Below are positions 8,460-16,498 of a stretch of DNA of 42,038 nt, piece after piece. Source of the DNA: a virus. The translations under genes were made by a program, and so were the position numbers. A model generated the notes under the pieces. It saw only the letters and a program-made list of their open reading frames with translations, had not been told where the DNA came from and did not search any database. The stretch's first letter is position 1. Every line of letters starts with the position of its first letter. The stretch spans positions 1 to 42,038 of IMG/VR virus record IMGVR_UViG_3300028569_002817. One strand, given 5' to 3'.

Positions 8460-8912
8460 ATGGACGAGACGATCAAGCGGACGATCCTGGACCTCCTCGA
8501 TCGCCACAGGATCATGAGCGTTGCCACGCTGCGGCCGGACGGCTGGCCGCAGGCCACGACAGTCGGCTTCGTCAATGAAGGGCTGAGTATCTATTTCCTC
8601 TGCGGGCTCAACAGCCAGAAGGCGCAAAATTTGGTACGCGATGACCGGGTCTCGTTGACGATCAATGACGATCCCGCGGACATCATGCAGATCACCGGCC
8701 TTTCCATGGCCGGGCACGCCCGGCAGGTGGAGGACCATGCCGAGGGCGCCAGGCTCATTGCCCTCATGCCGCAAAGATATCCTGACGCCCCGCCCTTGCC
8801 GATGAAGATGCCGACCCCGGATCAGGTGCGTATCTTCCGAGTGACGCCCAGCGTCATCTCCGTGATCGACTACACCAAGGGCTTTGCCCACACCGATCTC
8901 GTCACCGCCTAG
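8460..8912 (+). CDS. Pyridoxamine 5'-phosphate oxidase-like FMN-binding protein
   Basis: A 150-residue protein with the split-barrel flavin fold: HRIMSVATLRPDGWPQATTV (about residues 15-34) and IYFLCGLNSQKAQNLVRDDR (about 44-63) are the usual signature of PNPOx-like proteins, followed by VSLTIND and a barrel strand MQITGLSMAGHA. These proteins bind FMN or related cofactors (F420, haem); the true substrate is not readable. The ATG at 8460 has AGGG 9 bases upstream; an ATG at 8451 is an alternative. It is on the plus strand inside a minus-strand tail operon, between chaperone and tail-tube genes, and is followed 7 bases later by a membrane protein gene, so the two probably form a moron operon. 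It has no known part in virion assembly. Confidence 0.8.
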   Translation: MDETIKRTILDLLDRHRIMSVATLRPDGWPQATTVGFVNEGLSIYFLCGLNSQKAQNLVRDDRVSLTINDDPADIMQITGLSMAGHARQVEDHAEGARLIALMPQRYPDAPPLPMKMPTPDQVRIFRVTPSVISVIDYTKGFAHTDLVTA

Positions 8913-8919
8913 GATCGGC

Positions 8920-9621
8920 GTGATCCTAACCTCTGGCGCGGTCTATTTCGCCATCGTCTTCCTGGCCGGGTTCGCCTTCGGCGCCCTGCGCACGCTCGCT
9001 ATCGCGCCTCTGCTGGGCGAGGCGATTGCCGTCCTGCTTGAGGCGCCCGTCATTCTGACGATCAGTTGGTTCGTGGCGATTTGGTGCGTGGGGCGCTTCG
9101 AGGTCTCGGCTGAACCACGCGCGCGCCTGGCGATGGGTGGCGTGGCCTTCGCGCTGCTCATGCTGGCCGAACTGGGCGTCGCGATGATCTTCTTCCATCG
9201 ATCCGTCGCTGAACATCTCGCGGGCTATCAATCGGCTGCTGGCGCCATAGGACTTGCCGCTCAGGTCGCCTTCGCCTGGGTTCCGTGGACGCTGACATGG
9301 CGAAGTTGGAACGCTCTGACGGTAGTGCGGGCCATTCACACAGTCATCTACGTCGTGATGGCCACGTCCATCTTCGTCGTTCTCTACGCCGGGATCACCG
9401 GCGCCAGGGGCGCGTGGCTATGGGTCGCCGCGGCACTCGTCGGCATCGAGAGCGTCGTCTTTTTGTGGAATGGGCTCAAGTGCCCGCTGACCGCCGTGGC
9501 CGCGAGGTACGGCGCTGGCGGAGGCGCTGACACTTTCCTGCCCGAGTGGATCACGCGCTACACGTTCTGCGTCTTCGGCCCCTTGATCCTGATTGCCGCC
9601 GCGCTGGTGGCGGTTCGCTAA
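8920..9621 (+). CDS. Hypothetical multi-pass membrane protein, possible two-unit fusion
   Basis: A 233-residue hydrophobic protein from a GTG at 8920 preceded by AGGA 5 bases upstream; an in-frame TTG at 8884 would overlap the preceding gene. There are about seven predicted membrane segments: AVYFAIVFLAGFAFGALR, EAPVILTISWFVAIWCVG, MGGVAFALLMLAELGVAMIF and IGLAAQVAFAW in the first half, then VIYVVMATSIFVVLYAG, AWLWVAAALVGIESVVFLW and CVFGPLILIAAALVAVR in the second. The second half also has WNGLKCPLTAVAARYG and FLPEWITRY, a pattern I associate with small stand-alone membrane proteins, so this may be two small proteins fused in frame near residue 125. No transport motif is seen. Function is unknown; it lies with the PNPOx-like gene. 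Confidence 0.7.
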   Translation: MILTSGAVYFAIVFLAGFAFGALRTLAIAPLLGEAIAVLLEAPVILTISWFVAIWCVGRFEVSAEPRARLAMGGVAFALLMLAELGVAMIFFHRSVAEHLAGYQSAAGAIGLAAQVAFAWVPWTLTWRSWNALTVVRAIHTVIYVVMATSIFVVLYAGITGARGAWLWVAAALVGIESVVFLWNGLKCPLTAVAARYGAGGGADTFLPEWITRYTFCVFGPLILIAAALVAVR

Positions 9622-9694
9622 GTTCAAAGGCGCGTGCGAAGAATCATTGATTGCGGGCTGCGATGGAGCACGTGGTAGATCGGGGAAAGCGGGC

Positions 9695-10648
9695 TCACGC
9701 ATACTCGGTCCCTGCCTGCTGGTTCCGCAGCACCGCCGTCATCATCCGCGTTGCCGTCGCGTTGAACGCGGCCCTGAAATCGAAGCTGGCCTCCACACCG
9801 GCCGGCCCCTCGATCGGCGTCTTGGCGAGTGCGAGATAGACCTCGTGCAGCGTGATGGTCAGGCTGCGGTTGGCATCGATTGTGAAGGCCATGGCGAATT
9901 CCGCCGAGGTGCCGGCCTGCGCCTGGGCCAGCAGCGTCGTGTTCTCGAAGCGCACCGTAATCTGGCCGGTGCACCGGGCGATGCCTGGATCCACGCCCTC
10001 GACGCGGCGATCGGCGCGGATGGTGCGCACCGCCTCCATGCCGTTGGCATAGGTGAGCCGCGCGCCGGTCACCTGCGCCAGCGCCACGCTGCTGCGGGTG
10101 ATCGACCCCTGCGCCTTGTTGAATGCCGTGTAGGCCGCGCTGGTCGGCGTGCCGCCTGAGGTGGCGCCGGTGCGCACGGATCCCTGGCCCAGTAGCCCGA
10201 AGGTCGCCGTTGCAGCGCCGGTCGGCGTGAAGTCCATCTCCAGCGTGTCGGCCCGCACGCCGGTGCAGACGTCGAAGCTGGGCACGTCCGGATAGCCGAT
10301 CTCCATCGCGTTGCTGGGCAGCGAGGCCGCGCCCGAGCCGAAGGTGTGGATGAAGTTGGTGGTGCCGGTGGTGGTCGGCGCACCGAGCAGCAGCCGCAGC
10401 CAGTGGCCGATGTTGATCAGGTCCACCGGCACCACCGCCTGGCCGGCGACGGTCACTGTGTCGAGGAAGGGCGCGGCCGGATCGCGGTTGCTGCCCACAC
10501 CGATGACGTCGGCATCCAGCAGCGGCTGCTCGGCGCCGAGATCGCAGGACAGGAATGGCATGCGCCGCCAGTTGCTGCCGGGGGCGGTGCCGTAGGTGGT
10601 CTCGGGCAGCATGAGCAGGCGGCAGTTCGCGCCAATGGCACGGGGCAT
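9695..10648 (-). CDS. Major tail tube protein
   Basis: A 317-residue protein. The start ANCRLLMLPETTYGTAPG is typical of phage tail tube proteins (phage tail tube 3 / TTP-like family), and the body is rich in Thr, Ala and Gly with beta-strand pattern (LRADTLEMDFTPTGAATATF-type). The second half, with LTYANGMEAVRTIRADRRVEG and QITVRFENTTLLAQAQAGTS, repeats the same type of barrel. It would polymerise around the tape measure protein. It lies between the tail completion gene (21 bases upstream) and, across the plus-strand moron, the tail chaperones. Confidence 0.82.
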   Translation of the reverse strand: MPRAIGANCRLLMLPETTYGTAPGSNWRRMPFLSCDLGAEQPLLDADVIGVGSNRDPAAPFLDTVTVAGQAVVPVDLINIGHWLRLLLGAPTTTGTTNFIHTFGSGAASLPSNAMEIGYPDVPSFDVCTGVRADTLEMDFTPTGAATATFGLLGQGSVRTGATSGGTPTSAAYTAFNKAQGSITRSSVALAQVTGARLTYANGMEAVRTIRADRRVEGVDPGIARCTGQITVRFENTTLLAQAQAGTSAEFAMAFTIDANRSLTITLHEVYLALAKTPIEGPAGVEASFDFRAAFNATATRMMTAVLRNQQAGTEYA

Positions 10649-10669
10649 GGGCTTTCTCCTGGAGGGGGA

Positions 10670-11116
10670 TCAGGCCAGCGGCGAGCCGGCAACGGTGAAC
10701 CAGAGGGTGATGGGAACAACGGCAGCACGGGCCGCGGCTGCACCTTCGAACTCGACATCTTCGAAGGACCCGCTGCCGGGCTGTGCCCACTCCACGGCGC
10801 CGCCCAGCGTCCGGTTGGTAGCGATCGCCGCGCCGACATCCACCAGCAGCGCATCGAGCAAGGCGTTGCGCGCAGCGGGCGTGGCACCGGCGACGGTGAT
10901 CTCGACCTCGGCACGATGCTCGATCTGCCAGGCGAGCGGCGAGAGGATGGGCGTCTCCTCCACCGTCTCACCGTCACGGACGACCACCAGCCCGCCGGCG
11001 GGGATGCGCTGCGGGATGGTCTCGCCGCGCAGCACCAGCGGCGCCGGGTTGCGGGCGGCCAGGGACGTGATGAGCCGGCTATGCAGCGCGGCGATGGCGA
11101 TCTCGCGCGCGCTCAT
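10670..11116 (-). CDS. Tail completion / terminator-like protein
   Basis: A 148-residue protein read from the ATG at 11116, which overlaps the upstream stop as ATGA; a longer frame to 11143 is less likely. The start SAREIAIAALHSRLI and the line LAWQIEHRAEVEITVAGAT, plus its place between the DUF6441 gene and the tail tube gene, match the small tail completion (Z/U-like) proteins of alphaproteobacterial siphoviruses, some of which are mislabelled acyl-CoA transferase in databases. It probably caps the tail tube or joins it to the head. The assignment rests mainly on order and length. Confidence 0.6.
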   Translation of the reverse strand: MSAREIAIAALHSRLITSLAARNPAPLVLRGETIPQRIPAGGLVVVRDGETVEETPILSPLAWQIEHRAEVEITVAGATPAARNALLDALLVDVGAAIATNRTLGGAVEWAQPGSGSFEDVEFEGAAAARAAVVPITLWFTVAGSPLA

Positions 11117-11838
11117 CCTGTCCGCCCGCTTTCGCGTTCCCATGCGGCGACGAAGCGCCCCGGCAGGCGTCGCAGCCCGCGCTCAGCCGCGCCGCGCACG
11201 TCGAGCCGCTTGGCGAGCTTCACCTGGGGCAGGAGGAGGAACATCGGCACCATCCCCTGCTCCAGCAGCCCGCGCGCCCAGGCCTCGCGCCCCTTGCGGT
11301 TGGCCGTGCCCACCTCTGTGACGCCGCCCGCCACCAGCCGCGTCCGCCGCCGCCGCCCGGTCTGCTCGCCCTGCCGCAGCGGCAGGCACCAAACGAAGCC
11401 CCGGCCCGACTTGAAGGGCCGCAGGAACGCCTGGCCGGAAGCGACCATCTGCGCGGGCGTCACCCGCATGCCCTTCTCGCCACGCCCGCGGCGTCCGCGC
11501 GCCGCATTGAAGCCGGTCGGGATGGCGAGGAACTTGCCGCCACCCTTGGCCCGGATCAGTGCGCCGCGCTCAAAGGCGTCGATGACGTTCGGCACCTTGG
11601 TGAAGACCAGCCCGGCCGGCCGCAGCGACTGTCCGCTCCGAGGGAAGATCATCGACCGCCATGCATTGGCGATGCCGCGCGCGTTGCCCGAGAAGGCGGT
11701 GGTGACCTGCCGGCGCAGCTCGGCCTTCACCTGATCGGTCTCAGCGCGGATGGCGGTCATGGCCGACCGCTCGCCGGCGCGCACCTCGTCGGCAAGCACC
11801 TTCCGGAGGTCGCCGGCGATGCTGGCGCCGAGCCGCAT
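11113..11838 (-). CDS. DUF6441 family phage protein
   Basis: A 241-residue basic protein. The start with a helical ERSAMTAIRAETDQVKAELR segment, then ARGIANAWRSMIFP, KVPNVIDAFERGALI and GGKFLAIPTG, is the pattern of DUF6441, found in prophages at the slot of HK97 gp10-like head-tail or tail proteins. The C-terminal half is Arg-rich (RGRRGRGEKG, GRRRRTR) with GMVPMFLLLPQVKLAKRLDV near the end. A minor role in head-tail connection is likely. It overlaps the downstream tail completion gene by 4 bases and is 3 bases from the holin candidate. Confidence 0.72.
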   Translation of the reverse strand: MRLGASIAGDLRKVLADEVRAGERSAMTAIRAETDQVKAELRRQVTTAFSGNARGIANAWRSMIFPRSGQSLRPAGLVFTKVPNVIDAFERGALIRAKGGGKFLAIPTGFNAARGRRGRGEKGMRVTPAQMVASGQAFLRPFKSGRGFVWCLPLRQGEQTGRRRRTRLVAGGVTEVGTANRKGREAWARGLLEQGMVPMFLLLPQVKLAKRLDVRGAAERGLRRLPGRFVAAWERESGRTG

Positions 11839-11841
11839 CGA

Positions 11842-12141
11842 TCAGCGCCCACCGAACTTGCGGCTGAGGATGCGCAGCAGCAGGTCGTGCAGCGCGGCAT
11901 AGCCGAGCGTGCCGGCCAGCCAGGCCACGGCGAACAGCCACCAGCCGTCCAGCTCGAAGGCATGGGCGATCAGCCAGGCGCCTGTGCCGAGGCTGCCGCC
12001 GGCCAGCGCGTGCAGCAGATAGGCGCGGGTCAGCAGTGGCCGGTCGGTGGAGGAGAAGCGCGCCATCGCCCCGAGCGCACCCAGGGCGCCGGCGAGTAGC
12101 GCCTCGCCGACGATGCTGCCGATGCGTTCGGGGTCGATCAT
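11842..12141 (-). CDS. Small membrane protein, holin candidate
   Basis: A 99-residue protein with three hydrophobic segments: VGEALLAGALGALGAMA, LLHALAGGSLGTGAWLIAHAF and WWLFAVAWLAGTLGYAALHDL. It ends in a basic tail (RILSRKFGG). Length, segment number and charged C-terminus fit class I phage holins, which form pores that let endolysin reach the cell wall. It lies in the head-tail joining region, as in several alphaproteobacterial prophages, 10 bases from its upstream neighbour. No endolysin gene is adjacent, which weakens the call; it could be another phage membrane protein. Confidence 0.55.
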   Translation of the reverse strand: MIDPERIGSIVGEALLAGALGALGAMARFSSTDRPLLTRAYLLHALAGGSLGTGAWLIAHAFELDGWWLFAVAWLAGTLGYAALHDLLLRILSRKFGGR

Positions 12142-12151
12142 GGCGGAGCTC

Positions 12152-12460
12152 CTATCGGCGGCAGAAGACGCGCCAGGCGATGCCGGCGGCGTCGCGCTCG
12201 GCGTGCTGGACGGTCAGGGTGTCGGCGCCGAGGGTGAAGGTGTCGTCCGCCTCGACGCTGAGCAGCACAGCAATGGCCACCGTGAGGACATCGCTGGCCT
12301 GGATAACGCTGGTGCCGAAGGCGTCGCCACGCCGATCCGGGGCCGAGCGAACCACGCGGAGCAGGACCGGAACCCCGGTCCCGCCCGCGCGATAGCTCGC
12401 CTCCGTGCCGATGTTCGGATCCGCGGCCAGCGCGTCCATGGCCGCGGCGAAGGCGCTCAT
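12152..12460 (-). CDS. Head-tail joining protein (putative)
   Basis: A 102-residue protein from the ATG at 12460, which overlaps the DUF2190 stop by 4 bases; the open frame extends upstream only as a shadow. It starts with SAFAAAMDALAADPNIG, then has LLRVVRSAPDRRGDAFG and the beta-rich end TFTLGADTLTVQHAERD. This resembles small head-tail joining proteins of lambda-type phages (gpFII-like size and order after the capsid and decoration genes). The call is by order and pattern. Confidence 0.55.
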   Translation of the reverse strand: MSAFAAAMDALAADPNIGTEASYRAGGTGVPVLLRVVRSAPDRRGDAFGTSVIQASDVLTVAIAVLLSVEADDTFTLGADTLTVQHAERDAAGIAWRVFCRR

Positions 12461-12804
12461 GTGCCGGACGCCGGAACCCGCAGCAGCACGGCACGGACGG
12501 TGGTGTCCGCGGCGAGTGCCGCCACCGTGGCCATCCCCACCTGGAAATTGCCGGTGGCGGTGGTGGTGAGGCGCCGGTTGGTGTTGTCCCAGAAGACGCG
12601 GGCGCCGGCGGTGATGGCCAGCGCCGGCTCCTTGGTGATGTCGAAGACGCCTTTGGTCTGGCATTCGATGACGGCGTTCTGGACGCCATCGACGGCGGCG
12701 ACACCGAACAGCGCGCCGACGAGGACACCCTGGCCGGAGGTGACGCCGCCCGCATATGGGACGGCCAGCGCCAGGCTGTCGCCCGGCTGAATGTAGTTGC
12801 GCAT
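12457..12804 (-). CDS. DUF2190 family capsid decoration-type protein
   Basis: A 115-residue protein. The start YIQPGDSLALAVPYAGGVTS, then GVLVGALFGVAAVDG and the later VFDITKEPALAITAGARVFW, is the standard pattern of DUF2190 proteins (RecA/RadA-annotated in old databases), which are trimeric decoration proteins near the capsid gene. It is separated from the capsid gene by a rho-independent terminator, so its expression may be lower than that of capsid. It overlaps the next gene by 4 bases. Confidence 0.82.
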   Translation of the reverse strand: MRNYIQPGDSLALAVPYAGGVTSGQGVLVGALFGVAAVDGVQNAVIECQTKGVFDITKEPALAITAGARVFWDNTNRRLTTTATGNFQVGMATVAALAADTTVRAVLLRVPASGT

Positions 12805-12827
12805 GACGGTGAGGTCTCCAGAAACGC

Positions 12828-12849
12828 AAAAGGCGCCCGAAAGGGCGCC
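12828..12849 (-). terminator. Rho-independent terminator after the capsid gene
   Basis: On the minus strand GGCGCCC, loop TTTC, GGGCGCC, then TTTTGCGTTT. Stem arms are at 12843-12849 and 12832-12838, and the T run reads into 12831-12828. It lies between the protease-capsid stop and the DUF2190 start. It would lower read-through into the head-tail and tail genes. Confidence 0.75.
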
Positions 12850-12887
12850 CTCTGCATGGGTTCACGATGGAAGGCGGAGAGCCGGGA

Positions 12888-14978
12888 TCAGGTGCCCGGG
12901 TTGAACCAGGCGCCGCGCCAGTCGATGGCGCCGACGCCGAAGTCGAAGATCACGCTGACCTCGACACCATCCACGCCCTGGACATTGCCCGTGGTGACCT
13001 GCGGCCCCTCGGCGCCGTTCAGGTAGCCGTAGACATAGACCGGTGCCGCCATCGGATCGGAGAACAGGTACCAGCGGTTGGAAGGGATCAGCGGCTCCAC
13101 CAGCGGCTGCACGAAGCCCGCATAGACGTTTGCGTTGCTGGTCTGCGTCGCCTGGACCGAGACCGTGAGCTGCCGGGCGGCGAGTTCCTGGTTCGGCCCG
13201 ACCAGGAGGCGCATCTGCGCGCCGACCGCGATGGGCAGGCCGTCGAGGGTCTTCTGGCGCATGACCGCGGCACGGCCCAGCGCCAGGTTCGGCAGGTCGA
13301 GCGCGGTGCCGGCGCCGGCCTTGTTGGCCCGCGCCGGTGCCGTGCCGAACACCGCCGCGGCACCGGTGGTGAGCGTGGGGCCGTCGCCGGCCGCGCTGTT
13401 CACGAGCGCGTAGGCCGTGGCGTTCTCGAAGTCCGCGACGCGCCGGCCGATCATGGAGGCGAAGTCGGTGAAGGCGCCCAAATCGTCGTTGACCAGCATC
13501 TGCCGGGTGACGCGGATGCGCCGGGCAAAGGTCTGCAGGAACACGAGCTCCTGGCTTTCCGACATGGTGCCGGCCTGGACCTCGCCGTTCTCCGACAGCG
13601 GCAGCAGGGTCGGGAAGTCGCCGACCCGCAGGTGGCGGTGCGGTTTGAAGTCGCGGAAGTCGCGCCGGAGGAACAGCGTCCGGTAGGTGGGTGCCGCGGG
13701 CGCGTAGGCCGCCAGCAGCATCTTGTTGGCCGCCGCCGAGAGCAGGGCCGGGAAGTCGGAGGTGGTGTGGAAGGCGCGCTCGGCCAGGATGGTCGGGTTG
13801 CGGGGCGGGTTGGGATCGCCCTTCGCGCGGAGCAGATGGCCGATCATGTCGGACGGGCGCCAGCCCATGAACTCCACATGGCGGCCGCCGCTGGGCGGCT
13901 GGTAGCCGGGCATCGAGCGGGCGGCGAGCGCTTCGGCCATGGCGTCGAGGACCTGCGCCGGATCATCATTGCCCGGGCCGGTCTCTGGCCGCGCCGGCAG
14001 GGACGGGCGAGCGGCACCGCTGGTGAAGACCTCCCACAGCCGGCCGCGCAGCACCTCGGGCGAGACGCGGTCGCGGATGGCGGCCTCACGCATGGTGTCG
14101 AGCATGTCGGCGGTGACCAGGCCGCGGGCAGCGGCGAGCACCGGCTCATAGCCGGCGATGCGCTCGACGGCTGCGCGCTCGGCCTCGGCACGGATGGCGT
14201 CGAGGTCGGGGGCCGGCGGAGCGGCGCGGGTCGGCTCGGGCGGGGCGGTGATGGTCACGGGGTTCTCCTGGGGCGTGGTTGCGATGGCCGGCGCGGGCGG
14301 CGCCGGCGTGGGATCCGGCGAAGCCGGCGTCGTCTCGGGCATGGTGGGTTCCTCAATCAGGGCGGGTTCGATGGCGGTGGCGGGGGTGCCCTGGTCCCCC
14401 TCGCCACGGATCACGGCGAGGCCGTCCACCGGGACGGGCACGATCGAGATCTCGTAGGGCTCCCAATCCACGGCGCGGTGGATGGTCTGGCCGGTGCTGG
14501 CGTCGGGCCGTGGGTCGTAGCGGTGCACCCGGTAACCGACGCTGACAGACTGCAGCGTGCCATCGGCCACGCGCTGCCAGACCGGCTCCACGTCATCGGC
14601 GCCACTGAACTGGAGCGTGGCGTAGCCGCGGCCGGCCTCGAGGCGGGCGGCGGTGACGCGGCCCAGTACGTCGCGCGTGCCAGCACGCCGGTGTGTGTCC
14701 AGCACGGGTGCGCGGCCAGAGCGCAGCGCGTCCATGCGGACCGCTGAGGGCGCCATGTCGAGCTCTTCGAGGATCGGCCCATAGGGCGGCACGAAGTTGC
14801 GGGCCCGGGCGCCGGTGGACCACACCACCTCGACCGTGCGCGCGGCGCGATTGACGGTGACGGGCGCGGCCAGCGCCCGACAGGCGGTGATCGACTGCCC
14901 AGCCGTGGGAAGTCGATCGGGCAAAGGCGTGGCCTCCGGCGCGGGGGATTCCCCGCTCGGTTCGATCGGCTCGGTCAT
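12888..14978 (-). CDS. Prohead protease / major capsid protein fusion
   Basis: A 696-residue protein of two parts. The first about 190 residues match the HK97-type prohead serine protease (U35-like): APVLDTHRRAGTRDVLGRVT has a candidate catalytic His, and GTLQSVSVGYRVHRYD a candidate Ser. A Pro/Ala-rich linker (about 205-260) and a helical delta-like region follow. The C-terminal part from about residue 400 is an HK97-fold capsid protein: TFARRIRVTRQMLVNDDLG, FENATAYALVNS, VGPNQELAARQLTVSV and SNRWYLFSDP. The protease part would cut the linker during maturation. Such natural fusions are known in alphaproteobacterial prophages. It is followed by a terminator. Confidence 0.88.
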   Translation of the reverse strand: MTEPIEPSGESPAPEATPLPDRLPTAGQSITACRALAAPVTVNRAARTVEVVWSTGARARNFVPPYGPILEELDMAPSAVRMDALRSGRAPVLDTHRRAGTRDVLGRVTAARLEAGRGYATLQFSGADDVEPVWQRVADGTLQSVSVGYRVHRYDPRPDASTGQTIHRAVDWEPYEISIVPVPVDGLAVIRGEGDQGTPATAIEPALIEEPTMPETTPASPDPTPAPPAPAIATTPQENPVTITAPPEPTRAAPPAPDLDAIRAEAERAAVERIAGYEPVLAAARGLVTADMLDTMREAAIRDRVSPEVLRGRLWEVFTSGAARPSLPARPETGPGNDDPAQVLDAMAEALAARSMPGYQPPSGGRHVEFMGWRPSDMIGHLLRAKGDPNPPRNPTILAERAFHTTSDFPALLSAAANKMLLAAYAPAAPTYRTLFLRRDFRDFKPHRHLRVGDFPTLLPLSENGEVQAGTMSESQELVFLQTFARRIRVTRQMLVNDDLGAFTDFASMIGRRVADFENATAYALVNSAAGDGPTLTTGAAAVFGTAPARANKAGAGTALDLPNLALGRAAVMRQKTLDGLPIAVGAQMRLLVGPNQELAARQLTVSVQATQTSNANVYAGFVQPLVEPLIPSNRWYLFSDPMAAPVYVYGYLNGAEGPQVTTGNVQGVDGVEVSVIFDFGVGAIDWRGAWFNPGT

Positions 14979-15004
14979 GAGATGTGCTCCTGGGGCGGCG
15001 CCGA

Positions 15005-16498
15005 TCAGGGCGCGGCGAAGCCCTGCGCGTTGACGTAGACCTGCGCGCCGGTGGTGATGCAGGCGACGTTCATCGCCGTGGCCGCGGTGCCGCGCAGCGG
15101 CGTGGGAAAGGTGATCTCCACGGGCGCGGCCATCGCCGCCGGCAGCAGCTGCCGCCAGATCACCGTGGCGCCGTCCTTGATCACCACCTCTGTCGCAATG
15201 GTCGCATGCGCGTTGCGGATGTCGATCGAGGTCACGTAGTTCCGGATGCCGGCCGCGGCCGCCGCCCGGAGCACCACGTCGGTGGTGGTGATGATCCCGC
15301 CCGCGGCGGCGGCGTACTGCCAGTCGGCCTCGGGGATGGCGTAGGGCTTTGTGACCAGCGCGCCGATCAGCGTCGCCAGCAGATCCACGCCACGCGCCGT
15401 GGTGACGGCGACCGGATTTGCCGAGTAGCCGGTGGCCGCCAGCACCGGCAGCGCGCCGCTGGTACCGCGGGCCTGGCCGCCCACGGGCGTGACGGCCGGC
15501 GGCACGGTGCTGAGGACATTCACGCCCAGCCCTTGGCCTGCCACCGACTGACCTCGACCGGCAGTGATCTCCGTCGTCAGCTCGGCGTAGTCTGCGATGG
15601 TGACGAACTGGACCTTGATGTCGGTGTTCGAGACGGGCGCGAGGTTGCGCGAGATCGAGGCCCAGCCGGTATTGAGGTAGGCGCCGGTGAAGGTCGAACC
15701 GACGAGGTCAAAGCTGTTCGCGTCGATCACCGTGATGGTGAAGGTGCCGTTGGCGCCTGGCACGCCCGAGACATCGGCGACGGTCACCACATCGTTCGTG
15801 GCAAAGCCATGCGCCGCGCGGGTGATGCGCACCGCGCCACCGCCGTTGTTCGCGACCGCCGAGACGCCGCTGATGAACTGCCGGTTCCGCACGCGGATGC
15901 GAAAGCGATACAGCGCATTGGGCTCCGGGATCTGCTGGTGCCGGACATAGGAGTTCGAGCGCGCTGCCGTGGTGTCGAGCAGCCGGCCGTGGAAGTAGCA
16001 TTCGTCGTTCGTCGGCTCGAGCTCCAGCACCGACCAGCCCGCGGGCGCGGTGGTCGGGATGGTGCTACCGGAGGTGCTGCCGAGGCGCGGGGCGCCCTCG
16101 CTCTGCACCTCGTAATTCGCGAGCGTGGCGCTGGCGCCGTCCAGCCGCCAGGCCGCCGCACTGCGGCCGTCCGGCTGCGCCGTGGTGGGGTCGATGCTGA
16201 CCAACTCGAGCCAGACGGACTGGCCGACGATGCGCTGGCTCATATTCACCGCCACCATGACCCGCAGCGGGATGGTGAAGGTGGTGCGCGTGGTCAGGCT
16301 GAGCTCGTCGTCCAGCGTGGTGCCGGTGGAGATGGTGACAGCGCCATCGGCAACGGTGTGGGTGATGCCGCCGCCGCTGGCTGCAACCTCCCAGCGTGCT
16401 GGGTTGATCTCGGTGCCGTTGAAGCTGTCGCGGAACTTCTTCTGCATGCTCTTGATCTTGAGCATGTCGTCGGTCCAGTCGTAGGCGCCTGCGATCAT
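15005..16498 (-). CDS. Virion structural protein (head-associated, unknown family)
   Basis: A 497-residue protein lacking enzymatic motifs. It begins AGAYDWTDDMLKIKSMQKKF and has a middle repeat-like segment AAHGFATNDVVTVADVSGVP followed by GTFTITVIDANSFDLVGST, resembling the beta-sandwich FCCH-type modules found in phage structural proteins. The C-terminal half has beta-rich sequence such as YVTSIDIRNAHATIATEVVI and VEITFPTPLRGTAATAMNVA, a pattern of a head fibre or decoration domain. It lies between portal (ATGA overlap) and the protease-capsid fusion. Head decoration or fibre is the best guess; no family name is certain. Confidence 0.6.
   Translation of the reverse strand: MIAGAYDWTDDMLKIKSMQKKFRDSFNGTEINPARWEVAASGGGITHTVADGAVTISTGTTLDDELSLTTRTTFTIPLRVMVAVNMSQRIVGQSVWLELVSIDPTTAQPDGRSAAAWRLDGASATLANYEVQSEGAPRLGSTSGSTIPTTAPAGWSVLELEPTNDECYFHGRLLDTTAARSNSYVRHQQIPEPNALYRFRIRVRNRQFISGVSAVANNGGGAVRITRAAHGFATNDVVTVADVSGVPGANGTFTITVIDANSFDLVGSTFTGAYLNTGWASISRNLAPVSNTDIKVQFVTIADYAELTTEITAGRGQSVAGQGLGVNVLSTVPPAVTPVGGQARGTSGALPVLAATGYSANPVAVTTARGVDLLATLIGALVTKPYAIPEADWQYAAAAGGIITTTDVVLRAAAAAGIRNYVTSIDIRNAHATIATEVVIKDGATVIWRQLLPAAMAAPVEITFPTPLRGTAATAMNVACITTGAQVYVNAQGFAAP

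Noticed and set aside
4686-8912. A 1408-codon open frame on the plus strand
   Set aside because: It runs opposite well-recognised tail genes and has an Arg/Ala/Gly-rich shadow composition. Only the last 150 codons (8460-8912), outside those genes, form a recognisable protein.
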